DNA from: Segatella cerevisiae
GTDB taxonomy: Bacteria; Bacteroidota; Bacteroidia; Bacteroidales; Bacteroidaceae
Assembly: GCF_024054555.1 (NCBI RefSeq)
Contig: NZ_JAMXLY010000010.1
Coordinates: 1-64,000, forward strand
Length of the DNA: 64,000 nt
Direction: 5' to 3'
Shown here: positions 54,061-63,271 of the stretch, in pieces
Numbering within the stretch: the first letter of the stretch is position 1
Layout: each line of letters opens with the position of its first letter
The notes under the pieces: model-generated
What the model saw: only the letters and a program-made list of their open reading frames with translations
Told to the model about the DNA's origin: nothing
The model's database searches: none
Made by a program: the position numbers and the translations under genes

Positions 54061-56529
54061 ATGAATGAAAAAATATTAGAAGGGTTGAATCCTTCACAGC
54101 GTGCTGCTGTAGAATATATCGACGGGCCTTCTCTCGTGATTGCGGGAGCAGGTTCAGGTAAGACGCGTGTATTGACTTGCAAGATCGCTTATCTGCTGCA
54201 GAAAGGTTATGCGCCCTGGTCTATCTTGGCCCTGACTTTTACCAATAAGGCGGCTAAAGAGATGAAGGAGCGTATTGGCAGGATCACAGGTTCAGAACGC
54301 GCAGCACAGTTACACATGGGTACTTTTCATTCTGTCTTTTCACGTATCCTGCGTATCGAGGCTGAAACCATAGGCTACACCTCTTCTTTTACCATTTATG
54401 ACGAAGCAGATTCCCGTTCTCTGATAAAGGCGATCGTCAAGGAGAAGGGACTGGACGACAAACTCTATAAGCCGGCTGCCGTACACAAGCGCATCTCCAT
54501 GGCAAAGAATCATCTTATCCTGCCTCAGGCTTATGCGGAAGACAGGGAGGCTTTAGCTAATGACCAAAGTTCCCACATGCCGGCAATCTCAGATATTTAC
54601 ACCTCTTATTGTATGCGCTGCAAAAAGGCGAATGCGATGGATTTTGATGACTTGCTCGTGCTCACCTACATGCTGTTCCGTGATCATGAAGACAAGAGGA
54701 AGAAATATGAGTCCAAATTCGACTTTGTCTTGGTGGATGAGTATCAGGATACCAATTACGCCCAACTCTGCATCTTGTTGCAGTTGACGCGTGACAAACA
54801 GCATATCTGTGTGGTGGGGGATGATTCTCAGAGCATTTACAGTTTCCGGGGTGCAAATATCGACAATATCCTGAATTTCAACCAACACTTCAAAAACTCA
54901 AAACTCTTCAAACTTGAACAGAACTATCGTTCTACTCAGCATATCGTGCAAGCGGCAAACAGTTTAATCAAACACAATAAGGCACAGATCCCCAAAGAGA
55001 TATACAGTAAAAATTCCGAGGGAGAGAAGGTCGTCTTGAAGGCCGCCTATAGTGACAAAGAAGAGGCGATGATCGTCTGTCATAATATCAAGACTATCCG
55101 CAAGAAGGATTCTGCCGAATGGGGAGATTTTGCCATTCTTTACCGGACCAACTCCCAAAGCCGGAGTTTTGAGGAAGAGATGAGGAAGGAAGAAATCCCT
55201 TATCATATTGTCGGCGGATTGAGTTTCTATCAACGGAAGGAGATCAAAGACATCATCGCCTATTTCCGGATGGTCGTCAATCCCGACGATGAAGAAGCTT
55301 TCAAACGGATTATCAACTATCCCTCGCGGGGAATAGGTGCGACGACAATAGCCAAGATCGCCATGTCTGCACAGGAGTATGGCGTGAGCTTCTGGAATGT
55401 GATCCAGAACCCCGGTCATTTCGGGATGAATGTCAATAAAGGGACATTGAGTAAATTGGATCAATTCAGGAGTTTCATCGCAAAATTCCTGCAGATGAAC
55501 GAGAGTACTGATGCCTATGAACTGGGATCGGAACTGATCAAGGAGAGCGGTATCAGTGCAGATATCTTCTCAGGAGTCGATCCCGAGTCGGTCTCTCGCC
55601 AGGAGAACCTGGGGGAGTTCATGGGTGGCCTGAAGGACTTTGTAGAGGAGCGGAAAGAAGAAGGATTGGACAATCAAATCGGATTGTCAGACTATCTCCA
55701 GGAGGTTTCCCTGCTTACTGATCTGGACAGTGATGACAAGAACGGTGAGAGCAGGGTTAACCTGATGACCATTCACAGTGCCAAAGGACTGGAGTTTCCT
55801 ACTGTATTTGTCGTGGGACTTGAAGAAAATATCTTTCCTAGTCCGATGTCTGCCAATTCACCTCGCGAACTGGAGGAGGAGCGCCGTCTGCTCTATGTCG
55901 CCATCACCCGAGCTGAGAAACACTGTATCCTGACTTATGCCAGGAACCGTTGGCGATACGGCAATATGACCATAGATGGTCCCAGCAGGTTTATCCAGGA
56001 CATCAACCCTGATTTACTGTCGGAAGATACAGATTCCTTAGAAGATACCGGCAGTACGCCAACGCGACTTAACCGGAGAGAGTATGAGCCTAACACCCCC
56101 TATACCGGTTTTCATGATTGGGGAAGTGAGCGGCCATCCTATAATTCGAGGTTGCAGAACAGTCATCCCGTTGCCAGTCAATTCAGGGCTGACCCTCAAC
56201 CGAAGATCACTTCGCCCCATCGGCCTGAAAAGGCAGTAGATCCTCTCTCGCCTTCTTTCAAGCGCCATTTCGCTGCGAGCGGAGGCAATCTCCGACGTGT
56301 ATCTGAAGCAATGGCGAATGGTGGGAGAGTGACAGACTCCATATCTACTGCCTCAAGTGTTTCCGAAGGTGACACGATTGCCCATCAGCGCTTTGGCGTG
56401 GGGACGGTCGTGAAGGTCGAGGGAACGGGAGAAAACGCAAAAGCTACGGTGGAATTCAAGAATTCCGGTACAAAACAATTACTGTTGAAATTTGCCAAAT
56501 TCACTATTGTCGGCAAATCCGAATCCTAA
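54061..56529 (+). CDS. UvrD/PcrA/Rep-family DNA helicase
   Basis: The 822-residue superfamily 1A helicase shows Q motif LNPSQRAAV, Walker A GAGSGKTR near residue 31, Ia TFTNKAAKEM, Walker B VDEYQDTNYAQ, III VVGDDSQSIYSFRGA, IV QNYRST, V TIHSAKGLEFPTVFVVG and VI YVAITRAEKH. After an unstructured stretch (about 680-760) comes the PcrA/UvrD C-terminal Tudor-like segment (IAHQRFGVGTVVKVEG), which binds RNA polymerase in homologues. It acts in nucleotide excision repair and replication restart. It is 73 nt after mtgA, so it may share the transcript. Confidence 0.95.
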   Translation: MNEKILEGLNPSQRAAVEYIDGPSLVIAGAGSGKTRVLTCKIAYLLQKGYAPWSILALTFTNKAAKEMKERIGRITGSERAAQLHMGTFHSVFSRILRIEAETIGYTSSFTIYDEADSRSLIKAIVKEKGLDDKLYKPAAVHKRISMAKNHLILPQAYAEDREALANDQSSHMPAISDIYTSYCMRCKKANAMDFDDLLVLTYMLFRDHEDKRKKYESKFDFVLVDEYQDTNYAQLCILLQLTRDKQHICVVGDDSQSIYSFRGANIDNILNFNQHFKNSKLFKLEQNYRSTQHIVQAANSLIKHNKAQIPKEIYSKNSEGEKVVLKAAYSDKEEAMIVCHNIKTIRKKDSAEWGDFAILYRTNSQSRSFEEEMRKEEIPYHIVGGLSFYQRKEIKDIIAYFRMVVNPDDEEAFKRIINYPSRGIGATTIAKIAMSAQEYGVSFWNVIQNPGHFGMNVNKGTLSKLDQFRSFIAKFLQMNESTDAYELGSELIKESGISADIFSGVDPESVSRQENLGEFMGGLKDFVEERKEEGLDNQIGLSDYLQEVSLLTDLDSDDKNGESRVNLMTIHSAKGLEFPTVFVVGLEENIFPSPMSANSPRELEEERRLLYVAITRAEKHCILTYARNRWRYGNMTIDGPSRFIQDINPDLLSEDTDSLEDTGSTPTRLNRREYEPNTPYTGFHDWGSERPSYNSRLQNSHPVASQFRADPQPKITSPHRPEKAVDPLSPSFKRHFAASGGNLRRVSEAMANGGRVTDSISTASSVSEGDTIAHQRFGVGTVVKVEGTGENAKATVEFKNSGTKQLLLKFAKFTIVGKSES

Positions 56530-56533
56530 ACTT

Positions 56534-56568
56534 AAAAGGCAGGACTCCTACATGAGTCCTGCCCTTTA
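56534..56568 (+). terminator. Terminator after the helicase gene
   Basis: GGCAGGACTC (56538-56547) pairs with GAGTCCTGCC (56554-56563), flanked by AAAA and CTTT. Confidence 0.8.
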
Positions 56569-56616
56569 GTTATTGAGATGCATCAGATCTGAAAGTTGTT
56601 CCGATATACAATGGAA

Positions 56617-56748
56617 CTATAGATCCTCTTCATTTTCCTTTTCTATGTGATGGATGGCTTTCTGTGGTAAGTTCTTTTTCTTACGAAGCCATGCTGCTTT
56701 TCTTTCTTCGTAATCGCGGCGATGCCGTTCTAGGAAATTATCTGCCAT
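56617..56748 (-). CDS. Small conserved 43-residue protein
   Basis: The frame starts with ATG at 56748, 13 nt after the DUF4270 stop, and ends at 56617. The product is highly charged and helical (MADNFLERHRRDYEERKAAW, then lysine-rich, then an acidic end). I recall similar short proteins of about this length next to DUF4270 genes in Bacteroidetes, though I cannot check it. It is too short for most gene finders. Function unknown; an RNA- or ribosome-associated role is only a guess from charge. Confidence 0.6.
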   Translation of the reverse strand: MADNFLERHRRDYEERKAAWLRKKKNLPQKAIHHIEKENEEDL

Positions 56749-56761
56749 AAATGATTCGTTG

Positions 56762-58234
56762 CTATTTAAATCGACTGTAGATGACCGTCAATTTGATAGG
56801 ATGGGTCGGCCCTCCCACAACCTTCGTACTCGAAAGTGACATGTCGTTGACCACTCGTGTGATGTAGGTCGTATTGTTCCTCGTCGCCGTTGAGATAGTC
56901 ACCGGGACGATGATCGCCTTGTTGTAGTTGGCACTTACCCCTTTCTTCTTATACATGTCCTTGACCAACCCTGAGATATTATTGAAAGTATAGGTATTGT
57001 TGGCGGAATTGAAGGATGCCGAGAAACTCGTCTTGTAGTTGATCAGTTCGTCGTTTTCGAAGAAACTTTGCAAACTGTCTTCCGGTATGATGAGCAGGTC
57101 TTGGGGGATGCCCAACTTGAATTTACTGTCCGTCGTGTTGTTGATTCTTGTGAGGACCAATTTCGCGCTGTTGATGGAGTCATTCTCATGTTTCGTCATT
57201 ATCTCATCGATAGGCAGGGTAGCTTCCGTAAAGATGCCTGCCGGTGTCTTCAGATAAGTGCATGAAGCGTCAGAGACCAGTCGGTCCAGTGTCGACTCAT
57301 CATTTGTGATCTTGTTGGTCTGCAGCACTTCGCCCGTCCCGTAGAGATAAGCGCCTGTCGTGACATATTCCAGAGAGTCCTTTGTCGTCGTCTGTGTCTC
57401 ACCGTTGACCGTTGTCGAATGCGTGACAGGGATGATGGTATCTGTCAACTGCTGCATATAGACCTGACTGATTTCCACCTTAGCCATAGCGCCCAATCCA
57501 CTTTCATATTTGATGTAGAAACCCGGGAAGACCTTGTTCAGGAAAGTCTGTGGGGTCTTGAAATATTCAGGATGTGCGTAATAAGTCCTCATGATATAGG
57601 TACCGAAGTCAGGGTAGGTCACCCCGTCATGGACATATTTCTTATTGTCGAGAGAGATCGTGATGCCTTTCATCCCGCTGTTGGCAGTCCTGGAAGAATC
57701 AGAGAGGGTCATATCCTGAACGGTATAAGTCTTGCTTAATGTCAGTCCGTCTTCTTTGACGTAGCCTTCCGCCTCAGGATCGAAATCGGAATAGTAATTG
57801 GCATTCTCCGGTACAGGTTTATTCAACTCCATGACTTTCAGATTCATGGTAGCCAGAGAGTCACCGTAATAATCTTCGAAGTAGAGATTCAGATAAGTGT
57901 GGGAAGGTTTTACACCTCCGTCAGGAGCTTTTGATCGGATCGAGTCTTTTTGGATAAATCCGGGGTTAGGAAGGGTATAGAACTGGACCATGTAGTCTCC
58001 CGTCACATAAGCGCCTGTCTCAGGATCTTTGACCTTACCTACATATCCGCTGCTGTTCCTCGCCAGGACTTTTCCGGCTTTTACTGACTGCGTGTAAGTT
58101 TGGAAACTAGAATCGGTTACGTAGAGGACATCAGAATTGTTGATCAGCGATGAGCCAATGTAATCGGTTGTGTCATTACATGCTGTAAAGGTGAGAGCAG
58201 TCAAGGCTGCTATGACCAAAATTTTCAGTTTCAT
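56762..58234 (-). CDS. DUF4270 lipoprotein
   Basis: The 490-residue protein has a lipoprotein signal with lipobox LTFTAC (Cys19). The mature chain is beta-rich with DUF4270-like features (FALLYIT-type strands, DTTDYIGSSLINNSDVLYVTDS near the N-terminus, repeated Asn/Thr-rich strands). The family is confined to Bacteroidetes and is probably surface-exposed; no activity is known. It sits 9 nt after the GT5-like gene and 13 nt before the 43-residue gene, so all three form one minus-strand operon. Confidence 0.88.
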   Translation of the reverse strand: MKLKILVIAALTALTFTACNDTTDYIGSSLINNSDVLYVTDSSFQTYTQSVKAGKVLARNSSGYVGKVKDPETGAYVTGDYMVQFYTLPNPGFIQKDSIRSKAPDGGVKPSHTYLNLYFEDYYGDSLATMNLKVMELNKPVPENANYYSDFDPEAEGYVKEDGLTLSKTYTVQDMTLSDSSRTANSGMKGITISLDNKKYVHDGVTYPDFGTYIMRTYYAHPEYFKTPQTFLNKVFPGFYIKYESGLGAMAKVEISQVYMQQLTDTIIPVTHSTTVNGETQTTTKDSLEYVTTGAYLYGTGEVLQTNKITNDESTLDRLVSDASCTYLKTPAGIFTEATLPIDEIMTKHENDSINSAKLVLTRINNTTDSKFKLGIPQDLLIIPEDSLQSFFENDELINYKTSFSASFNSANNTYTFNNISGLVKDMYKKKGVSANYNKAIIVPVTISTATRNNTTYITRVVNDMSLSSTKVVGGPTHPIKLTVIYSRFK

Positions 58235-58243
58235 CTTATCTTT

Positions 58244-59050
58244 TTATTTATCGGAACTGATTTGATTAATGAAATCCACAAAAGCTTGTGTATCATCTCC
58301 GGGATAGTTAAGCAGTTGTTTCTTCTTGTCTGCTGCTTCTTTGAGGAGATTCGGGCTGACGTGGTTTCCGGCCTCAACAATTCCATCACTATAATCTACG
58401 GCAAGTTTTCCGAGTTCCAGAAAATCAAATTTCTTCTTATAAGAACTCAAGAGATCTGCTTTTGCTCCTTTATACTCGATGCATTTCTTGAAATTTTCTC
58501 CCAGATCAGACTTCAACTGATTCCCGAAGAGAAGGCTGATCGTCTTGACACTGGCAAAGGAAGGTTCGTCTTTGTAGGCTTTCTTGATATAGAAGGGGAC
58601 TACCGAACCCATCCAACCTTGGCAGATCACGATGTCCGGAGCCCATCTTAATTTCTTGACCGTTTCAAGTACGCCGCGGGCAAAGAAGATCGCTCTTTCG
58701 CCGTTGTCCGGATACTCGACGCCTGTCTCGTCAGCTTCCATCTGCCGCTTGCTGAAATAATCATCATTGTCAATGAAATAAACTTGTATTCTGGAAACCG
58801 GTATGGAAGCTACTTTGATAATCAGGGGATGATCAGTGTCATTGATGATCAGATTCATTCCCGATAGGCGGATGACCTCATGCAACTGTCCGCGACGCTC
58901 GTTTATTGTACCCCATTTTGGCATAAATGTACGAATTTCGAAACCGTTTTCCTGCATTTTATGAGGCAGGTCTCTACCCATGATGGACATTTCACTTTCA
59001 GGTACATAAGGAGCAATCTCCTGGTTAATGAACAGTATTTTCTTAGCCAT
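58244..59050 (-). CDS. Short glycogen/starch synthase-like protein (N-terminal half only)
   Basis: The 268 residues match the N-terminal Rossmann domain of GT5 glycogen synthases (ILFINQEIAPYVPESEMS, FEIRTFMPKWGTINERRGQL, APDIVICQGWMGSVVPFY). The C-terminal GT-B domain with the ADP-glucose site is missing; full enzymes have about 480 residues. The gene is not broken: it starts and ends cleanly, and such short forms occur across Bacteroidetes next to panC. It may be a regulator or have another activity. A -7 box TATATTTG is at 59072-59079 (complement). Confidence 0.85.
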   Translation of the reverse strand: MAKKILFINQEIAPYVPESEMSIMGRDLPHKMQENGFEIRTFMPKWGTINERRGQLHEVIRLSGMNLIINDTDHPLIIKVASIPVSRIQVYFIDNDDYFSKRQMEADETGVEYPDNGERAIFFARGVLETVKKLRWAPDIVICQGWMGSVVPFYIKKAYKDEPSFASVKTISLLFGNQLKSDLGENFKKCIEYKGAKADLLSSYKKKFDFLELGKLAVDYSDGIVEAGNHVSPNLLKEAADKKKQLLNYPGDDTQAFVDFINQISSDK

Positions 59051-59223
59051 ACAAGTTGAGTTTTAACAATGCAAATATACGAATAAAAGTCGAGAATTCA
59101 CTATAAAACACTTTAAAACAAAGAAAAGGAACATATTATTCGCAATTTTTTAGGATAATTCTTCCTTATTTAAGAAAAAAAGTTTTATTTTGCAATTCGA
59201 TATAGTATTAAAGTTTTTGGGTT

Positions 59224-60081
59224 ATGAAAATATTCAGTAAAATTGTTGACCTTCAGAATGAACTCTTTTCTGTTCGTAAAGAAGGCAAGTCGGTCGGTCT
59301 TGTACCGACGATGGGCGCTCTCCATGAGGGGCACGCATCTCTTATCAAGCGGTCTGTGAAAGAGAACGACGTCACAGTTGTGAGCGTCTTCCTCAATCCC
59401 ACCCAATTCAATGATAAGAGTGATCTGGAGCGTTATCCGCGTAATCCGGAAGCTGATCAGAAGTTGATTGAAGAATGTGGTGCTGATTATTGTTTTGCTC
59501 CTTCAGTAGAAGATATTTATCCTACCCCTGATACCCGGCATTTCGAGTTTCCTCCTGTCACGACAGTGATGGAAGGCGCTCACCGTCCGGGGCATTTCAA
59601 TGGTGTCTGTCAGGTCGTGAGCCGACTTTTCTACATCGTGCGTCCTGACCGCGCTTATTTCGGGGAAAAGGATTGGCAGCAGATCGCTGTCGTCAAGCGT
59701 CTGGTCAAGTACATCGGAATGAAAGTCCAGATCGTCTGCTGTCCTGTAGTGCGGGATAAGGATGGACTGGCCTTGAGCAGCAGGAACACTTTGCTCTCGG
59801 CTGACGAACGCAAGATTGCTCCGAAGATTTACGAAACATTAAAGGCGAGCCTCGATTTCAAGAAAACTCACACTGTTGAGGAAACGCATGACAAGGTCGT
59901 TGCTGATATCAATGCTGTACCGGGGTTGTCTGTGGAATACTTTTCCATAGTCGACGGCAACACGCTACAAGACGTGAAGTCTTGGGACGACAGTTCTGAT
60001 ATCGCAGGTTGTATAGCAGTAAATTGCGGTGCTAAACCGATTCGCCTGATAGATCATATCACCTATCAGCAATCTGTTTGA
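59224..60081 (+). CDS. panC: Pantothenate synthetase
   Basis: PanC joins pantoate and beta-alanine with ATP. The 285 residues include VPTMGALHEGHASLI with the HIGH-type motif H34-E-G-H37, FLNPTQF, and the KMSKS-like LALSSRNTLLS near residue 180. It precedes panD by 26 nt; panD supplies the beta-alanine, and coaBC at 4270-5463 uses the product after phosphorylation. It is divergent from the GT5-like gene. Confidence 0.97.
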   Translation: MKIFSKIVDLQNELFSVRKEGKSVGLVPTMGALHEGHASLIKRSVKENDVTVVSVFLNPTQFNDKSDLERYPRNPEADQKLIEECGADYCFAPSVEDIYPTPDTRHFEFPPVTTVMEGAHRPGHFNGVCQVVSRLFYIVRPDRAYFGEKDWQQIAVVKRLVKYIGMKVQIVCCPVVRDKDGLALSSRNTLLSADERKIAPKIYETLKASLDFKKTHTVEETHDKVVADINAVPGLSVEYFSIVDGNTLQDVKSWDDSSDIAGCIAVNCGAKPIRLIDHITYQQSV

Positions 60082-60107
60082 CCTGAAAATGTTATCTTTT
60101 AATTACA

Positions 60108-60452
60108 ATGGAAATTGAAGTTCTGAAAAGTAAGATACACTGTGTCAAGGTAACTCAGGCTAACCTGAATTACATGGGAAGTATCACGATTGACGAGGAC
60201 TTGATGGATGCTGCCGGAATGATAGCAGGAGAAAAGGTCCAGATCGTGGATAATAACAACGGTGAGCGTTTTGTAACATATATTATAAAAGGAGAGCGGG
60301 GCAGTGGCTGCATTTGCCTGAACGGTGCTGCAGCCAGGAAGGTCGTGGTCGGTGATATTGTGATCATCATGAGTTTTGCTCTGATGGATTTCGAAGAGGC
60401 CAAGACTTTCAAACCGACTATTGTATTCCCTAAGGAAGGCAATCTTTTATAA
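60108..60452 (+). CDS. panD: Aspartate 1-decarboxylase
   Basis: PanD makes beta-alanine from aspartate. The 114-residue proenzyme has the self-cleavage site G24-S25 ([11 protein letters not shown]), where Ser25 becomes the pyruvoyl cofactor. The catalytic Tyr and Asn-Gly-Ala-Ala segment ([11 protein letters not shown]) are also present. It is the second gene of panCD and is followed by a hairpin with a T-run at 60484-60530. Confidence 0.97.
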   Translation: MEIEVLKSKIHCVKVTQANLNYMGSITIDEDLMDAAGMIAGEKVQIVDNNNGERFVTYIIKGERGSGCICLNGAAARKVVVGDIVIIMSFALMDFEEAKTFKPTIVFPKEGNLL

Positions 60453-60483
60453 TTGCGTGTTCAGCACTGTAACTGGAAACAGA

Positions 60484-60530
60484 GAAGGGAGTGGAGAACA
60501 ATGAAAAATTGATTCCCTCTCCCTTTTTTA
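60484..60530 (+). terminator. Terminator after panD
   Basis: AAGGGAG (60485-60491) pairs with CTCCCTT (60519-60525), followed by a T-run. The loop is long, so the structure is moderate. Confidence 0.55.
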
Positions 60531-60598
60531 ATAATGAGCTGAAAATTAATATTGTAGTGAATTTAACAAAAAGTCATTTATCAGGAGAAATAACTTTG

Positions 60599-60681
60599 TG
60601 GGTAGTGATGGATTCGAACCACCGAAGGCGAAAGCCAGCAGATTTACAGTCTGCCCCATTTGGCCACTCTGGTAACTACCC
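60599..60681 (-). tRNA. tRNA-Tyr (anticodon GTA)
   Basis: The 83-nt class II tRNA has acceptor GGGTAGT/ACTACCC, a long variable arm (TGGCTTTCGCCTTCGG region) and anticodon GTA in loop CTGTAAA. CCA is not encoded. It lies 5 nt downstream of tRNA-Val and shares its promoter. Confidence 0.95.
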
Positions 60682-60686
60682 CAGTG

Positions 60687-60761
60687 TGGGCGTTGACGGA
60701 TTCGAACCGCCGACCCTCTGCTTGTAAGGCAGATGCTCTAAACCAGCTGAGCTAAACGCCC
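60687..60761 (-). tRNA. tRNA-Val (anticodon TAC)
   Basis: A 75-nt cloverleaf with acceptor GGGCGTT/AACGCCC, anticodon loop CTTACAA with anticodon TAC, and T arm GGCGG-TTCGAAT-CCGTC. It is the first gene of a Val-Tyr tRNA unit. Confidence 0.95.
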
Positions 60762-60773
60762 TGATTGCGGGTG

Positions 60774-60805
60774 CAAAGGTAGGACTTGTTTATGGGAATT
60801 CCAAA
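60774..60805 (-). promoter_or_regulatory. Promoter of tRNA-Val-Tyr
   Basis: On the minus strand there is TTTG (60802-60805), a 20-nt spacer and TACCTTTG (60774-60781), an exact consensus match 12 nt before the tRNA. Confidence 0.75.
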
Positions 60806-60908
60806 AGTAGCAGGATTCTTTTTAACTTTTTTAAGAGTTCAGAATTACTGAAACCTGGTTGGGATTCTTGATAAAGTGCTGGATGACAGAATAATTGGCT
60901 TTGGACAG

Positions 60909-61691
60909 ATGAAGGTATTCGTGAAAGATGCTTTGAGAAAATATGCCGAGTTGTATGAGATTGCGGATTTCCTGGAAGGAGACCCTTCATGGTTCATGCA
61001 TCAGGTGACCGGATCGCGAAATCAGGAAGTCATGGCGTTTATTGCCTCCGCTCTGAGTTATGGCAGCAGAAAACAGTTTATGCCGAAGATCGAGTATCTT
61101 TTGGATGCTTCAGCCCATCAACCTTATGAGTGGCTAGTCAATGGGAGTTATACGAGTCATATTCCTGATGACTCTGCCTGTTATTACCGGTTGTATACGA
61201 ATCACAAGATGTATGGCTTTTTGGAAGTCCTGAGGAGTTTGTATCAAGAATACGGCAGTATGGCTGATTTTGTCAGTGAAAGGGTTCAGGGACATGATGC
61301 TTCGGACAGTGGATTGATCGCTTTGAAGAGTATCAGTGGCTATTTCCATAGTCGGGGCATCTCTGGTATTGTCCCTCAGTATGGTTCTTCCTGTAAGCGA
61401 CTTTGCATGTTCCTGCGGTGGATGTGCCGAGATCACTCTCCTGTGGATTTAGGATTATGGTCTTCATTGATCGACAAGCGTTCGCTTTATATTCCATTGG
61501 ACACTCATGTCCTGAAGGTCTCTCAAAGTATCGGCCTCATCCCGCATCGTTCTCCCGGATGGACTACTGTTGTCTTGTTGACCGATGCCCTGAAGAAAGT
61601 CTTTCCGGATGACCCGATGAAAGGAGACTTTGCTCTTTTCGGGTATGGCATTCACGAAGACAAAACCGGCAGAGGAATGATTACAGGATAG
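60909..61691 (+). CDS. TIGR02757 family protein
   Basis: The ATG at 60909 (MKVFVKDALRKYAELY) gives 260 residues, near the family length; a GTG 33 nt upstream adds poorly fitting sequence. Conserved segments are FLEGDPSWFMHQ, EVMAFIASALSYGSRKQFMPKI, the Arg-rich FLRWMCRD and IPLDTHVLKVSQSIGL. The last of these resembles the helix-hairpin-helix/Asp region of base-excision glycosylases (compare Nth DTHVYRVSHRMGL at 17355-18008). A DNA repair function is therefore plausible but is inference. Confidence 0.9.
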   Translation: MKVFVKDALRKYAELYEIADFLEGDPSWFMHQVTGSRNQEVMAFIASALSYGSRKQFMPKIEYLLDASAHQPYEWLVNGSYTSHIPDDSACYYRLYTNHKMYGFLEVLRSLYQEYGSMADFVSERVQGHDASDSGLIALKSISGYFHSRGISGIVPQYGSSCKRLCMFLRWMCRDHSPVDLGLWSSLIDKRSLYIPLDTHVLKVSQSIGLIPHRSPGWTTVVLLTDALKKVFPDDPMKGDFALFGYGIHEDKTGRGMITG

Positions 61692-61721
61692 CAGGATAGT
61701 TCCAACAGTGCTGCAACGAGT

Positions 61722-63014
61722 TTAAAATCTGATGCAGGCCCGTGCCCCTAAAGTCAGGATGTGTAAATATTCCTTGCTGGAAAGACCATGAGGCGGGCGG
61801 AGGTCATAATCAAGGAACAGGCTGGCTCCGAAATGATCTTCAAATTGACGGTTGACAGAAAGTCCGGTACCGAATCCCCAACCATTGTTCCTGGGGATGA
61901 TGGTGGAACTGATTCGGGTATTTGTGTACCAAGTATGGTCCAATAATAATTTTGTCCCTAATGATAATCGCTCAGAGAGGGGGAGGGAGAAATAAGGGCC
62001 TATGGAAAGAGAATAAAAATCGAAGGTGTCGTCAGGAGCTTCACTACCGTTGACAATAAAACGGAGATTGGAGATCGACGCTTTTCCACCAAAACCGATA
62101 TATGGGTTAATGAATCCCGCTCCTTCAAGGCCTATTGTCGTTCCAGAGGAGGTCTTGAACGACAAGTTTTCATTCAGGTCATATTTGCTGAGAGGGAGAT
62201 TGTATCCCATATATAATCCCAGAAAGGATGAAGACTCATCACCTGAAAAAAGGTCAGGCTGTGATTTCCTCTGGAGACCTTTGCCCTTGCAGATCTCATC
62301 AGCAATCCAGTATCCGAACTCTGAGGAAAGTATTCCAATCCCGGCTCCTGTGATCACATCGCTCAACCAGTGCTTATTATTGGCCATTCTCATCAGCCCT
62401 GTGGCAGTAGCTATACTGTAGGCTCCAACACTGACCCATGGGCTGAGATAGCCATATTCCTTGCTTAACATCGTGGCCGTCATGAAAGCTGTGGCCGTGT
62501 GGCCGGAAGGAAAACTATGCCGGTCGGACCCATCCGGACGCATCACATGTGTAGTCGTCTTCAGGATGTTGACCGTTGTCCCCATGATTGCAGCGGAGAA
62601 AGCATCACTGATCAGCATCCGCCCCCACGAACTGCGACTTTCAACTCCTGCTGCCTTTAACCCTAACAGTATAGCCGCAGGAGCATATTGGGTATAGTTG
62701 TCCACGGTGCGATGGAAATGAGGCATAAAGTCGTTTCTAAGACTTCTGAATTGATCATCCTGCCGCTTGACAACCAATCCGCTGATAATGAGCGGTATCC
62801 CAATATGGGTTGACTGAAACCAACGGGATTGTACGAAACGACTAACATTAGGATGGATATAACGGATGGGCGTATTGGAGGTGTCTCTGCTCGTACTGTC
62901 TGTACCGTAGTATACAGATGTTGCTGCCCCTAAGGCTGTGGCTTGGGGACAAAGCAGGATAACCGCAGCAATCGTATGTATGATCGTTCTCTTGCCAAAG
63001 ATGAATTGATGCAT
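61722..63014 (-). CDS. Exported PAP2 phosphatase with C-terminal outer-membrane-barrel-like domain
   Basis: I start at ATG 63014 (MHQFIFGKRTIIHT), which begins a signal peptide (1-30); the longer frame adds 34 hydrophobic residues. The PAP2 catalytic motifs are complete: K152-x6-R-P160, P-S-G-H 169-172, and R209-x5-H215-x3-D219. From about residue 250 the chain is beta-rich with alternating aromatic residues (YMGYNLPLSKYDL, IGPYFSLPLSERLSLG, GASLFLDYDLRPP) and ends in Phe, as outer membrane barrels do. The substrate may be lipid A or undecaprenyl pyrophosphate. A domain fusion is inferred. Confidence 0.85.
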   Translation of the reverse strand: MHQFIFGKRTIIHTIAAVILLCPQATALGAATSVYYGTDSTSRDTSNTPIRYIHPNVSRFVQSRWFQSTHIGIPLIISGLVVKRQDDQFRSLRNDFMPHFHRTVDNYTQYAPAAILLGLKAAGVESRSSWGRMLISDAFSAAIMGTTVNILKTTTHVMRPDGSDRHSFPSGHTATAFMTATMLSKEYGYLSPWVSVGAYSIATATGLMRMANNKHWLSDVITGAGIGILSSEFGYWIADEICKGKGLQRKSQPDLFSGDESSSFLGLYMGYNLPLSKYDLNENLSFKTSSGTTIGLEGAGFINPYIGFGGKASISNLRFIVNGSEAPDDTFDFYSLSIGPYFSLPLSERLSLGTKLLLDHTWYTNTRISSTIIPRNNGWGFGTGLSVNRQFEDHFGASLFLDYDLRPPHGLSSKEYLHILTLGARACIRF

Positions 63015-63213
63015 ATTATGTTTTGCAATAAATAGAATCAGATGATTTAATATTATTCTTATCGTCCGGCAAACATACAAAAGAATTTTGGTGAAAATCT
63101 GAAGATGGAGGAACAAGTCTTGCAGGAATGGAAAATTCGTGATAGAAGAGTTAAATATTGTTTAATGGCGAAATTGTTTCTCTGAGAAACTTGTCTGATC
63201 GGCAGAAAGTGAT

Positions 63214-63221
63214 TATATTTG
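63214..63221 (+). promoter_or_regulatory. -7 box upstream of the flavoprotein gene
   Basis: TATATTTG matches TAnnTTTG. CTTG 20 nt upstream (63190-63193) is a 3-of-4 -33 match. The gene starts at 63272. Confidence 0.5.
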
Positions 63222-63271
63222 TGAATATTTCCAGAGGAAATTATTAGTAACAGAGTATATAGAATAGATTT

